Source: Pseudarthrobacter equi
GTDB taxonomy: Bacteria; Actinomycetota; Actinomycetes; Actinomycetales; Micrococcaceae
Reading direction: 5' to 3'
DNA length: 64,000 nucleotides
Assembly (NCBI RefSeq): GCF_900105535.1
Contig: NZ_LT629779.1
Coordinates: forward strand, 496,001-560,000
Position 1 is the first letter of the stretch. Each line of letters starts with the position of its first letter. The position numbers and the translations under genes were made by a program. The notes beneath the pieces are model-generated. The model was not told the origin of the DNA. It saw only the letters and a list, made by a program, of their open reading frames with translations, and did not search any database. Of this stretch, positions 16,042-25,769 are shown one piece after another.

Positions 16042-17664
16042 GTGAGTACTCCCGGTGCCGATACCGCGGCCGAAGTCATCCGTTCCGGACGTGGCCGTTT
16101 GGGGATCGAGCTTGGCTCCACCCGCATCAAGGCTTGCCTGATTGGCGATGATCCCCGAACAGTACTTGCCCTCGGAAGTTTCACCTGGGAGAACGCCTTA
16201 GAGGATGGCTTGTGGACCTACTCCCTTGAGGAGGTGTGGTCCGGTCTGCAGGCGGCCTACGCGGGTCTACTGGACGACGCGGAGCGCAGGCACGGCGTGC
16301 GGCCCGGGGCCCTGGCGTCGATCGGCATCTCGGCAATGATGCACGGTTATCTCGCCTTCGGCGCTGACGGTGAACTGCTCGTGCCTTTCCGGACGTGGCG
16401 GAACACGAATACCGGACCGGCAGCGCAGGAGCTCACCACGCTTTTTGAGACAAACATTCCCCTGCGATGGTCCATAGCCCACCTGCACCAGGCTGTTATT
16501 GACCAGGAACCGCACCTTTCCCAAATCGACTTCATGACCACCCTGGCCGGCTACGTGCATTGGCGTCTTACCGGCCGGAAAGTCATTGGAATCGGTGATG
16601 CTTCGGGCATGTTCCCCATCGATTCGGCCACCAACACCTATGACGCGGAACTGCTGAAACGCTACGACACGCTCGTGGCGCGGACCGCGCCCGGCCTGGA
16701 GGTTGGGCGGCTGCTGCCTGAGGCCCTGGTTGCGGGTACCAACGCAGGGCTGCTGACGGACGCGGGTGCCGCACTGCTCGACCCGACAGGGGCGCTGCAG
16801 GCGGGCGCAGTGTTCTGTCCGCCCGAGGGCGACGCCGGTACGGGCATGGTTGCCACCTGTTCGGTAGCGCCGCGAACGGGCAATGTCAGCGCCGGGACCA
16901 GCATCTTTGCGATGGTGGTGCTCGAGCGCCCCCTCGCAGGGCTGCACCACGAACTAGACCTCGTCACCACACCTGCGGGTGCCCCGGTGGCGATGGTCCA
17001 CTGCAACAACGGCGCCAGTGAACTTGCAGCGTGGGTTCAGCTTTTCACCCGCTTTGCTGCGGCGGCAGGTGTTCCCGTGGACACGGACGCCGCGTTCAGT
17101 GCGCTCCTGCATGAGGCCCTGGATGGAGAGGCGGATGCCGGCGGGCTTCTTGCGTACAACCACCTTGCGGGCGAACCCATCGCGGGCCTCAGCCAGGGGC
17201 GTCCCCTCGTTGTCCGCGCCCCTGACAGCGACTTCACGCTCGCGAATTTCATGCGTGCGCAGGTCTATGGAGTGTTCGCCACACTTGCTCTCGGGATGCG
17301 GGTTCTCGCCAGCGAAAATGTCACCGTCGACCGGATGTTCGCCCATGGAGGCGTGTTCCGAACGGCTGGCATCGCCCAACGCTTCCTGGCCGGTGCGCTG
17401 GACGCGCCCGTTTCAGTGGCTGAATCCGCTTCCGAAGGCGGGGCTTGGGGGATAGCCGTACTCTCAGCCTTCGTCACCGACCCCTCGGGCGACCTCGACC
17501 ACTTCCTCCGCACATCCGTCTTCGGCAGCGCCGAATTCGAGACGACGGACCCCCGTCCCGACGACGCAGCCGGGTTCAGCGCCTACCTCGACCGGTACAG
17601 CGCGGGCCTGGCGGTGCAGCGGGCAGCCATCGACAGCCTCCCTCTAAAAGGAGCGACCCGATGA
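16042..17664 (+). CDS. FGGY-family carbohydrate kinase
   Basis: A 540-residue sugar kinase of the FGGY superfamily (xylulokinase, ribulokinase and gluconokinase relatives). The GTG start at 16042 has GAAGGA upstream. The N-terminal phosphate-1 loop is GIELGSTRIKACLIG (residues 20-34), the substrate region contains ISAMMHGYLAF and FRTWRNTNT, and the C-terminal ATP-binding lobe carries NVSAGTSIFAM and FAHGGVFRTAG. Its ATGA overlap with the aldose epimerase gene shows a two-gene operon handling an aldose/ketose pair. A pentulose such as ribulose or xylulose is the likeliest substrate, but the motifs do not settle it. Regulation is probably by a LacI-type repressor at 16011-16026. Confidence 0.87.
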   Translation: MSTPGADTAAEVIRSGRGRLGIELGSTRIKACLIGDDPRTVLALGSFTWENALEDGLWTYSLEEVWSGLQAAYAGLLDDAERRHGVRPGALASIGISAMMHGYLAFGADGELLVPFRTWRNTNTGPAAQELTTLFETNIPLRWSIAHLHQAVIDQEPHLSQIDFMTTLAGYVHWRLTGRKVIGIGDASGMFPIDSATNTYDAELLKRYDTLVARTAPGLEVGRLLPEALVAGTNAGLLTDAGAALLDPTGALQAGAVFCPPEGDAGTGMVATCSVAPRTGNVSAGTSIFAMVVLERPLAGLHHELDLVTTPAGAPVAMVHCNNGASELAAWVQLFTRFAAAAGVPVDTDAAFSALLHEALDGEADAGGLLAYNHLAGEPIAGLSQGRPLVVRAPDSDFTLANFMRAQVYGVFATLALGMRVLASENVTVDRMFAHGGVFRTAGIAQRFLAGALDAPVSVAESASEGGAWGIAVLSAFVTDPSGDLDHFLRTSVFGSAEFETTDPRPDDAAGFSAYLDRYSAGLAVQRAAIDSLPLKGATR

Positions 17665-18593
17665 CTGACCGCCTACGACAAACTGGCCGGGGGACTGCGA
17701 CCGAGTACAGGATCCGGGCAGGGGAGTACACCGCCGCAGTTACTGCGCGGGCGGGCGCCCTACGGGAGCTTCGCCACGGGAAGCGGGACTTGATTGTCCC
17801 GTTCCCGGAAGGTGCTCTCATCCCGGATTACCGCGGCGTTATCGCTGCCCCGTGGCCCAATCGGATCGCCGACGGCCGGTACTCGTTTGATGGTGCAGAC
17901 TACGAGGTGCCGGTCAACGAAGCCGACCGCGGCTGTGCCCTGCACGGACTGGTGTTCCCGCTCGACTGGGCGCTGGAGTCACACGACGACGCATCCGTAA
18001 AGCTCTCCTGCTCGCCTGCGCGGACGGCGGGATACCCGCATGAGTTGCGTATCGTCGTCGAATACCGGCTCGGGGAAGACGGGCTCCACAGTACGGTCTC
18101 AGCTGAGAACCTCGGCAGCACCACGGCACCGTATGGGGTTTGTCCGCACCCCTACCTGCTGGCTGGCCCGTCACCGCTCAATGAATGGAAGTTGGAAGTC
18201 CCCGCGGGATCCTTTCTGGAGGTTACGCCGGACCGGCTCCTGCCGAAAGAAGTGCGTGGCGTGGACGGCCATGAGTTCGATTTCCGCGCCTCCCGCGCCA
18301 TCGGCGCGACGGAGATCGACCACGCGTTCACGGACATAAAATTCGACGACGGCGGACAGGCTCGCGTCCTGGTCCACGACCCAACCGGCACCGGCGTCGG
18401 AATGTCCTGGGACCGTATGTGCCAATGGCTCCAGATTCACACCGCGGACAAAAAGCCACCGTTCCCGAACCGCCTGGGTCTCGCTGTGGAACCCATGACC
18501 TGCCCGCCCGACGCCTTCAACAGCGGTGTGGACCTGATCAGGCTGGAGCCTGGAGCGACCTGCACAGCGTCGTGGGGCATTTTCGCGGTCTGA
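17661..18593 (+). CDS. Aldose 1-epimerase family protein
   Basis: Galactose-mutarotase-fold enzyme of 310 residues that interconverts alpha and beta anomers of free sugars in the cytoplasm. ATG 17661 is chosen over upstream in-frame options because AGGAG lies just before it and it overlaps the kinase stop by ATGA. Motifs include the early APWPNRIADGRY, the catalytic-type His in LHGLVF, the CPHPYLL strand and the C-terminal catalytic Glu in GLAVEPMTCPPDAFN. This pattern matches the bacterial GalM-like subfamily in which NR and H-x-x-Y residues bind substrate. It supplies the correct anomer for the pathway of the coupled FGGY kinase. Confidence 0.9.
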   Translation: MTDRLRQTGRGTATEYRIRAGEYTAAVTARAGALRELRHGKRDLIVPFPEGALIPDYRGVIAAPWPNRIADGRYSFDGADYEVPVNEADRGCALHGLVFPLDWALESHDDASVKLSCSPARTAGYPHELRIVVEYRLGEDGLHSTVSAENLGSTTAPYGVCPHPYLLAGPSPLNEWKLEVPAGSFLEVTPDRLLPKEVRGVDGHEFDFRASRAIGATEIDHAFTDIKFDDGGQARVLVHDPTGTGVGMSWDRMCQWLQIHTADKKPPFPNRLGLAVEPMTCPPDAFNSGVDLIRLEPGATCTASWGIFAV

Positions 18594-18680
18594 TCCTGGT
18601 TGACGAATGTTGCCGCAGGGACGGCAGAAGCGGAGAGAACGCGCTCCGCATCTGCCTTCTCTTCCAGCTTCCCCGCCGGC

Positions 18681-19502
18681 TCAGCCGTGGGCGGTGGTGT
18701 GTGCCCCGGACTTTGCCTCCGCTGTCCAGGGTGGTTCCGTTGCCATGTCCACTCCGGCCCCGTCCGTGGATTCCGGTTCGACCGTGACGGCGGACGCCGT
18801 GGTGTGCGCCGGGCGGGCGAGTCCTTCGCGGACACTTTCCACGATGTTGTCAGCGAGCAGTGGGCCGGTGTAATTGACGCTGAGCTTGCCGTCGGCCGCC
18901 GTTACTCCGTAGCTTCCGAGCGCGTCTGAGAGGATTCCCTCTGTCTCGACGGCTGCCGCGAGTGCAGCAGGGTCGTCGGCCGGGATGGTGAAGCACAGGT
19001 CGTGGACCAGGGTCCGGAGGACGTGGAAGCCCTCCGCCCCTAGCTCGACCGTGTCCTCCCCGGCAGCCTGGCCGGCCACGGCCCGGCCGTCCTCGAGGGT
19101 TGCCTCGGCCGGTAGAGCCACAATCAGTTCGGGCATTACTTCGTCGAGGACCGCCGGCTCCAGTACGTCAGGGGAGATGTCGGTCAGGGCGAGGCCCCGC
19201 GGCGCGGCTGCTGCCACCAGCTTTGCGCGGAGCCCTGCAAGGTCGGCGTCTATTTCGGAGTTGACGGCGATGACCACCCGGCGCCGCACCATGAGCCCGT
19301 CATAACTGACCACTGGCCTGCTGTTGCCTACGTCCAGGCCTTCCTCCGCTGACGCGCCCACGGTACCGGCCGTTTTGGCATCCGATGGGGCCACCACCGC
19401 ATCCTGGGCCGGGGGACTGTTCGGGCTGACGTCCGCGCCTGTACACCCGGCCAATGCCAGGGAGAGCAGGGCCGTCGTCGTGAGCAGGACCTTGGCTTTC
19501 AT
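18681..19502 (-). CDS. Secreted lipoprotein of unknown function, coupled to multicopper oxidase
   Basis: A 273-residue predicted lipoprotein. ATG 19502 gives a clean signal ending in LALAGC with Cys20; the longer frame extends into the oxidase gene. The N-terminal 60 residues after the lipid anchor are Ala/Pro/Ser-rich linker. The body is acidic with no motif I recognise (RRRVVIAVNSEID, PELIVALPAEAT, FHVLRTLVHDLCF). The start lies one base after the multicopper oxidase stop, so it is co-translated with that enzyme and probably acts beside it outside the membrane, perhaps in metal handling. That role is inferred from position only. Confidence 0.7.
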   Translation of the reverse strand: MKAKVLLTTTALLSLALAGCTGADVSPNSPPAQDAVVAPSDAKTAGTVGASAEEGLDVGNSRPVVSYDGLMVRRRVVIAVNSEIDADLAGLRAKLVAAAAPRGLALTDISPDVLEPAVLDEVMPELIVALPAEATLEDGRAVAGQAAGEDTVELGAEGFHVLRTLVHDLCFTIPADDPAALAAAVETEGILSDALGSYGVTAADGKLSVNYTGPLLADNIVESVREGLARPAHTTASAVTVEPESTDGAGVDMATEPPWTAEAKSGAHTTAHG

Positions 19503-19503
19503 C

Positions 19504-21231
19504 TCAGGTGCCGGCCGGGTAGGAGGGCTTGTAGCTTGAAGAGAAACTTCCTTCCGGGATGTTCTCGAGGATGGGCTTGTCGGCATTGATGGGATCGTTG
19601 TTTTTGAGATCCCCAACCGCGAACTGGACCATCATGTCGTGGTCCTCGTGAACGAGGTTGTGGCAATGGACCATGTAGCGTCCGCCCTCATGCTTGCCGG
19701 TATCGAACTGCATCAGTACCGTGACGGATTCGTTTTCTCCGGCGTAGAAGACGTCCTTGGGGCCATTCTCCCAGGCAAAGGGTTTGCCTCCGTTGGTGTT
19801 GCGGCCGATGATTTTTCCGTCGATCAGGTGGATATGCACCGGGTGGAACCAGCCGCCGGATTCATTGACGATGGTCCACTGCTCCACCTGGTTGCGCTGC
19901 GGGTTGGCGAAGACCCTGGTGAAGTTGGATTTCTCCACGTCATCCCACGTCTCGCCGTTGATGGTCCATTCGCCGCTCTTGCGCTGGACGCGCAGAGTCC
20001 TCTTGGCCACCGCCATGTCCGGGGTGAGGGACATGGTGTCCAGGCCGCCGCTGGCCTTGGTGGGGTGTTCACCGGGATCGAGGGTTTTTGGAATGGCAGT
20101 GATCGAGCGGGACCCAGGCAGCAGTGACGGGGAATCGGCCACGACCTCAAACTTCATGACCTTGCCGGTGTTGGCAAAGTCGATGTTGTTCTTGTTGCTG
20201 AGATTCCGCAGCTCCACGCTCTGGCCGGGCTTGTACTTACGGAAATCGACCAGGACCTCGTAGCGTTCGGCGGTACCCTGCCGCCAGGAGGACACTGCCT
20301 GGACGTTCGGCGTCATTCCGGCATCGGTGCCCACAACGTAGAACGGGTCCCCGGTGGACAGGGCGAAGCGGTAGGACCGGGTAATGGAGCCCACCAGGAA
20401 CCGGAACCGGTAGATCCGCGGCTTGACCTTCATGGTTGGCCACGGCACACCGTTGACCATGATGATGTCTCCCCACAGCCCGGAGTGGCCGTTGTCGTTG
20501 TAGCCCAGGGAGCCATCGGCGTTGAGCATCACGTCTGAAACAAGGATCGGCACGTCGAACTCCCCCTGGGGCAGCTGCTCGCGCTCGTGCTGGTTGGTGA
20601 TGGAGTAGGTGGCAGCCAGGCCGGAGTAGACGCCCTGGGCCGTCAGCATGTGGTTGTGATCGTGGTACCAAAGCGTCCGGGCCGCCTGCCAGTTCGGGTA
20701 CTGGTAGTTCTTCACGTTTCCAGGGGCGGTGCGGTCGTTTGCATAGCCGTCGTACTGGGGGAGCGAGGCCGAGCCGTGCAGGTGCGTCACGGTATTGGGG
20801 GTGTCCGGATACAGTATTCCCTTGGCCGGCATCCTGTTGCTGATCCGCAATTCGCTCCGGGTGCCCTGTTCCACCCGGATGCTGGGGCCCGGGAAGATCC
20901 CGTTGTACCCGGCGAGAGTGGTCATCAGCCCGGGGGCGATCTGCGCCTGGCCCAGGCGCTGGGAGAGCGAGTACTTCGCGAACGGCTGCCCGTCCGGATC
21001 ATAGCCCGTGGAGTACGGAACGAGCTCCGGCGGACGCTTGAACACCGCACGGAACGGGACGGGCATATTATTCGACGCCAACCGGCTCGGCGTAGAACCC
21101 GAGGACGAGGACACGTCATCCGACCCGCCCCTGGCCTGGGCCCCTGCCAGCCCAGTTGCCTGCAGGCCTGCCGCGGCCACAACGCCGCCCAGAACGCCGA
21201 ACTTCAGAACATTCCTGCGTGTTGATTCCAT
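19504..21231 (-). CDS. Tat-exported multicopper oxidase (CotA/bilirubin-oxidase type)
   Basis: A three-cupredoxin-domain oxidase of 575 residues. ATG 21231 has AGGAAC upstream and opens a twin-arginine signal (STRRNVLKFG) with hydrophobic core to about residue 33. All four copper-binding motifs are present: THLHG (His150, His152), WYHDHNH (His190, His192), HPVHIH, and the type-1/trinuclear HCHNLVHEDHDM near the C-terminus with an axial Met. It oxidises phenolic or metal substrates with reduction of oxygen to water outside the cytoplasm. Laccase, bilirubin oxidase, phenoxazinone synthase and Mn oxidase share this pattern. It is co-transcribed with the lipoprotein downstream and preceded by a strong palindrome at 21272-21293. 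Confidence 0.92.
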   Translation of the reverse strand: MESTRRNVLKFGVLGGVVAAAGLQATGLAGAQARGGSDDVSSSSGSTPSRLASNNMPVPFRAVFKRPPELVPYSTGYDPDGQPFAKYSLSQRLGQAQIAPGLMTTLAGYNGIFPGPSIRVEQGTRSELRISNRMPAKGILYPDTPNTVTHLHGSASLPQYDGYANDRTAPGNVKNYQYPNWQAARTLWYHDHNHMLTAQGVYSGLAATYSITNQHEREQLPQGEFDVPILVSDVMLNADGSLGYNDNGHSGLWGDIIMVNGVPWPTMKVKPRIYRFRFLVGSITRSYRFALSTGDPFYVVGTDAGMTPNVQAVSSWRQGTAERYEVLVDFRKYKPGQSVELRNLSNKNNIDFANTGKVMKFEVVADSPSLLPGSRSITAIPKTLDPGEHPTKASGGLDTMSLTPDMAVAKRTLRVQRKSGEWTINGETWDDVEKSNFTRVFANPQRNQVEQWTIVNESGGWFHPVHIHLIDGKIIGRNTNGGKPFAWENGPKDVFYAGENESVTVLMQFDTGKHEGGRYMVHCHNLVHEDHDMMVQFAVGDLKNNDPINADKPILENIPEGSFSSSYKPSYPAGT

Positions 21232-21271
21232 GGGTTCCTCCACCTCGTCGTGGTAAGACCGAAAGCTGATT

Positions 21272-21293
21272 ATTGTTGCCCCGGGACAACAAT
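21272..21293. promoter_or_regulatory. 22-bp palindrome upstream of the multicopper oxidase
   Basis: Arms ATTGTTG and CAACAAT flank a central CCCGGG; 20 of 22 positions are symmetric. It lies 41-62 bases before the oxidase ATG on the minus strand, a typical operator position. It does not match the other palindromes in the window, and no adjacent regulator is evident except the GAF-ANTAR protein, which acts on RNA. Confidence 0.6.
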
Positions 21294-21453
21294 GTGGCCT
21301 CCACGCTGGGAAAAACTTGGAGGCATCCCAAGCTTCCAACAGGCATGCGGTGGGTGGCCGGTCGGTCAAATAGCCATGCGATTGTTTACAGCTCAGGAAG
21401 CACGGCTGGCGGAGTTGGTCGCACGGCTAGGCACACTCGCAGGAAGCCGGTGG

Positions 21454-22197
21454 CTACATGTCGAAGTGCGTGGAGCTGGCAGCCTGTTCGGCCGAGGTCC
21501 GCGCCCGAAGGATTTCCTCGGCCAGGTCGCGGAGTTTTTCGTTCCGGTTCGCTGAGGCCTGGTGCAGCTTCGTGAAAGCTTCTTCCTGGCTGCAGTGGTC
21601 CTGTTCCATGATGATGCCGGTGGCCAGGTCGATGGATGTACGGCTTTCCATGGCGGCCTTCAGGTCAGATGCCAGCAGATCTGCGGTGGCAATCCTCACT
21701 GCGAGGCGCAGGGCCTGTCCGGCCATGTCGGCGAAGACTGCCGCTTCGTCAATGGTTTCCCGGGTGAAGAGTCCGGTGTCGGCGGCAAAGAAGTTCAGCG
21801 CTGCGGACGCGTCGTTCCCAAGGTCCAGCGGGACGCCCAGGACGCTCCGGGAACCTGCGGCCGCAAGGCTCCTGGAGTAGGCAGGCCACCGGACGTCGTT
21901 GTCCGTGTCAGCCAGCAACACCGGCTGGAGCGTCTGGAGCGCCTCCAGGCACGGGCCGTCACCAAGCGACTGCTCCACGCCGTCCAGCAGGATCGCGATG
22001 TCACTGCTGCCGGCAATCGTCGCCCGGCGGCGCCGCCGGTGCAGGGTCACCGCACATTCAATCCTGGACCCTGCTGTCCGGCTGAGGGCTGCCGCCGCGT
22101 ATCGGGTCATCCCCTCCAGGAAGCCTTTGACGTCGTCTGCTCCGGCAATGAGCTGGTGCAGGCGCTGGAAATCTTCGTTCTGCTCCTCCGTCCCCAT
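21454..22197 (-). CDS. GAF-ANTAR transcription antitermination regulator
   Basis: A 247-residue cytoplasmic regulator. The GAF domain spans about residues 20-165, with LGDGPCLEALQ and RSVLGVPLDL as typical landmarks. The ANTAR RNA-binding domain follows at about 178-235 (SRTSIDLATGIIMEQ, then AFTKLHQASANRN). ANTAR proteins bind paired hairpins in nascent RNA and prevent termination, and this architecture is abundant in Arthrobacter and mycobacteria. It lies upstream of and in the same orientation as the oxidase, separated by 222 bases with a separate palindrome, so it is probably a separate unit. No tandem ANTAR-target hairpin was obvious nearby. Confidence 0.88.
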   Translation of the reverse strand: MGTEEQNEDFQRLHQLIAGADDVKGFLEGMTRYAAAALSRTAGSRIECAVTLHRRRRRATIAGSSDIAILLDGVEQSLGDGPCLEALQTLQPVLLADTDNDVRWPAYSRSLAAAGSRSVLGVPLDLGNDASAALNFFAADTGLFTRETIDEAAVFADMAGQALRLAVRIATADLLASDLKAAMESRTSIDLATGIIMEQDHCSQEEAFTKLHQASANRNEKLRDLAEEILRARTSAEQAASSTHFDM

Positions 22198-22363
22198 CTC
22201 CCCAGTCTAGAAGCGCAGGTCGGTGGCGCAACAGGGCCTTCGGCGGGGGCCGCACCCGCCCCGCAGCGCCTCCCGCTTGCCCGTACGACGGCGGCCTGCC
22301 GGGGCTATGACGCGCGGCGCCGGGATCGCGAAGAGGTAGGGCCCGTTGTGCAACTATCGATCC

Positions 22364-22885
22364 ATGCGCCAACCCATAGAACACCCGATGGCCGTCCGGG
22401 CGACGGCCTTCCTGCGGCCCTCAAGGTGGCTGAACCGCCCCCGGCGCCTGGTCCGCTACGACGCTTACTGGGCCGATGGGCGCGTGGACTTCGGCGTGGA
22501 CCTCTCCGCGATGATGTACCGGGGCCATCCCGCAGACTTCGCCACGGTGGATGAGAGCGTGCACGCCAATTGCCCCGAGATTGGAACGGGCCAATGGGTG
22601 GACGAGGCCGGCCGCGTGGTGGAGGGTCCCGATGCCACCGACCCGGACCCGCAGGCGAATCGCATGGGAACGCCCCGGAAGTACGGGATGTCTGGACATG
22701 AGCCGAATATCAAGGCACGGCGTGCGTGGCGCCTTGGCGGGGGAGCCGCCGGGCTCACCCTCGGTGTCCTGCTTCTGACGGGCTCGGGAGGCGCTGGGTT
22801 CGCCGGGTTTTCGGGGATGCTGTGCTCCATCTTTGGCCTGTCATCACTGGCTGGCCTGATCCTTGGAAAACGCCGGCCCCGCTAA
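22364..22885 (+). CDS. Hypothetical protein with two C-terminal membrane helices
   Basis: About 173 residues from ATG 22364. A TTG at 22346 has a better-placed GAGGTAGGG ribosome site and would add six residues, so the start is unsettled. The N-terminal 115 residues are hydrophilic, with RYDAYWADGRVDFGVDLS and a Pro/Asp-rich DATDPDPQ linker. Two hydrophobic helices follow at the C-terminus (GLTLGVLLLTGSGGAG and GMLCSIFGLSSLAGLI), ending in basic KRRPR. I recognise no family. It is a stand-alone gene between the ANTAR regulator and the aldo/keto reductase. Confidence 0.6.
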   Translation: MRQPIEHPMAVRATAFLRPSRWLNRPRRLVRYDAYWADGRVDFGVDLSAMMYRGHPADFATVDESVHANCPEIGTGQWVDEAGRVVEGPDATDPDPQANRMGTPRKYGMSGHEPNIKARRAWRLGGGAAGLTLGVLLLTGSGGAGFAGFSGMLCSIFGLSSLAGLILGKRRPR

Positions 22886-22913
22886 CCCCAGGGAGGTACT
22901 GGCAGTACCCTGA

Positions 22914-23972
<1,059 letters not shown>

Positions 23973-23993
23973 CCCGTCCGGCCGCCCGCGGCG

Positions 23994-25769
23994 TCAGGTG
24001 ATGAGTGCCAGCACGCCTCCCGCGGTAACCACGCCTCCGGCGTCCACCCGCACGTCATCGAGGGTCCCGGAGCGGTGGGCGGTGACCTGGGTTTCCATCT
24101 TCATTGCTTCAAGGACGACGACGGGATCCCCGGCCGCCACCTCGGCGCCCGGTTCGACCAGCCACTTCACCACAGTCCCTGCCATGTCCGCCCGCAACTC
24201 ACCGGGGGCCGCGGTACCTGTGGCAGTGCCGCCGTCGTTCTCCGCACCGAAGGGGCCGCCCGCCGGGGTGACGCCGGCGGGAACTTGGCCGCCGGAACGC
24301 GCCCAGCCGTCCAGCAGCGCTGCGGGCAGCCCGACGGCGAGGCGCCGGCCGTCCACGTCAACGGTGATGGTGCGCCGCGCACCGTCCGGGACGGAAGTTC
24401 CGAACTCCGGGTCCGCGCCGATGGTCTCGGCAAAGTCGGTTTCGATCCAGCGTGTGTGGATGCCGAGCTCCGTTTCGGACGTGAAATCGGAGGCCTCCAC
24501 CACGGCGCGGTGGAATGGCAGGACGGTGGCCACGCCGCCGATCTGCATTTCGGCCAGGGCCCGGCGTGCCCGGCGGAGCGCCTGCTGCCGGTCCGCGCCT
24601 GTGACAATCAGCTTGGCCAGCAGCGAATCGAACTGAGGCGCCACAACGGACCCGGCACGGACGCCGGAATCGAGGCGGATTCCCGGGCCGGTGGGACCAC
24701 TGAAGGCCGTAACGGTCCCGGGTGAGGGCAGGAAGCCGCGCCCAACGTCCTCGGCATTCAGCCGGAATTCGAAAGCATGCCCCCGCGGCGACGGATCGGC
24801 GTCCCAGCGGAGCGGTTCGCCCGCGGCAATCCGGAACTGCTCCTGGACCAGGTCGATGCCAGTGGTTTCCTCGGTGATGGGGTGCTCCACCTGCAGGCGG
24901 GTGTTCACCTCGAGGAAAGCGACGGTGCCGTCGGCGGCCACCAGGAATTCGACGGTCCCGGCCCCCGCGTAGGAGGCTTCGCGGCAGACTGCCTTGGCGG
25001 CGTCGTAAATCTGGCGGGTCTGGCCCTCGGTGAGGAACGGGGCGGGGGCCTCTTCCATGAGTTTCTGGTGCCGGCGCTGCAGCGAGCAGTCCCGGGTTCC
25101 CACCACCACCACGTTGCCGTGCTGGTCCGCCAGGACCTGGGCCTCCACGTGGCGGGGCCGGTCCAGGTAGCGTTCCACGAAGCATTCGCCGCGGCCGAAA
25201 GCCACCACGGCCTCGCGTACTGCGGAATCGAACGCCTCCTCCACCTGGCCCATTTCCCGGACCACCTTCAGCCCGCGCCCGCCGCCGCCGAAGGCAGCCT
25301 TGATGGCGATGGGCAGGCCGTGTTCCTCGGCGAAGGCGCGGGCCTCAGCGGCCGAGTCCACCGGACCGTCGCTGCCGGCCACCAGCGGCGCCCCCGCGCG
25401 CACGGCGATCTCACGCGCAGTGATCTTGTTGCCCAGCTGCCGGATGGCATCCGGGCTGGGCCCGATCCACGTCAGCCCTGCGCCGATGACCGCTTCCGCG
25501 AAACCGGCGTTCTCGGACAGGAAGCCGTAGCCTGGGTGGACGGCGTCCGCTCCGGACTCGGCTGCGACGCCCAGCAGCTTGGCGACGTCCAAGTAGGTCT
25601 CCGACGGGGCGTTGCCGCCCAGGCTGTACGCCTCGGTGGCGGCACCCACGTGCATGGCATCGGCGTCCACGTCCGCGTAGACCGCCACGGATTCGAGCCC
25701 GGCGTCCTCGCAGGCCCGGGCGATGCGGACAGCGATTTCTCCTCGGTTGGCGATGAGGACCTTGCGCAT
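23994..25769 (-). CDS. Biotin carboxylase fused to biotin carboxyl carrier domain
   Basis: A 591-residue acyl-CoA carboxylase alpha subunit type. The biotin carboxylase part has the N-terminal [11 protein letters not shown], the ATP-grasp glycine loop GGGGRG (161-166) and the catalytic [11 protein letters not shown]. The C-terminal BCCP domain carries EAMKMET with the biotinylated Lys at 557. It is the last gene of the PxpBC/transporter/PxpA operon, and its ATG overlaps the PxpBC stop by one base (TGATG). No carboxyltransferase beta subunit is nearby, so it either pairs with one encoded elsewhere or serves a biotin-linked reaction specific to this cluster. Linker residues 480-520 are Gly/Ala-rich. 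Confidence 0.9.
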   Translation of the reverse strand: MRKVLIANRGEIAVRIARACEDAGLESVAVYADVDADAMHVGAATEAYSLGGNAPSETYLDVAKLLGVAAESGADAVHPGYGFLSENAGFAEAVIGAGLTWIGPSPDAIRQLGNKITAREIAVRAGAPLVAGSDGPVDSAAEARAFAEEHGLPIAIKAAFGGGGRGLKVVREMGQVEEAFDSAVREAVVAFGRGECFVERYLDRPRHVEAQVLADQHGNVVVVGTRDCSLQRRHQKLMEEAPAPFLTEGQTRQIYDAAKAVCREASYAGAGTVEFLVAADGTVAFLEVNTRLQVEHPITEETTGIDLVQEQFRIAAGEPLRWDADPSPRGHAFEFRLNAEDVGRGFLPSPGTVTAFSGPTGPGIRLDSGVRAGSVVAPQFDSLLAKLIVTGADRQQALRRARRALAEMQIGGVATVLPFHRAVVEASDFTSETELGIHTRWIETDFAETIGADPEFGTSVPDGARRTITVDVDGRRLAVGLPAALLDGWARSGGQVPAGVTPAGGPFGAENDGGTATGTAAPGELRADMAGTVVKWLVEPGAEVAAGDPVVVLEAMKMETQVTAHRSGTLDDVRVDAGGVVTAGGVLALIT

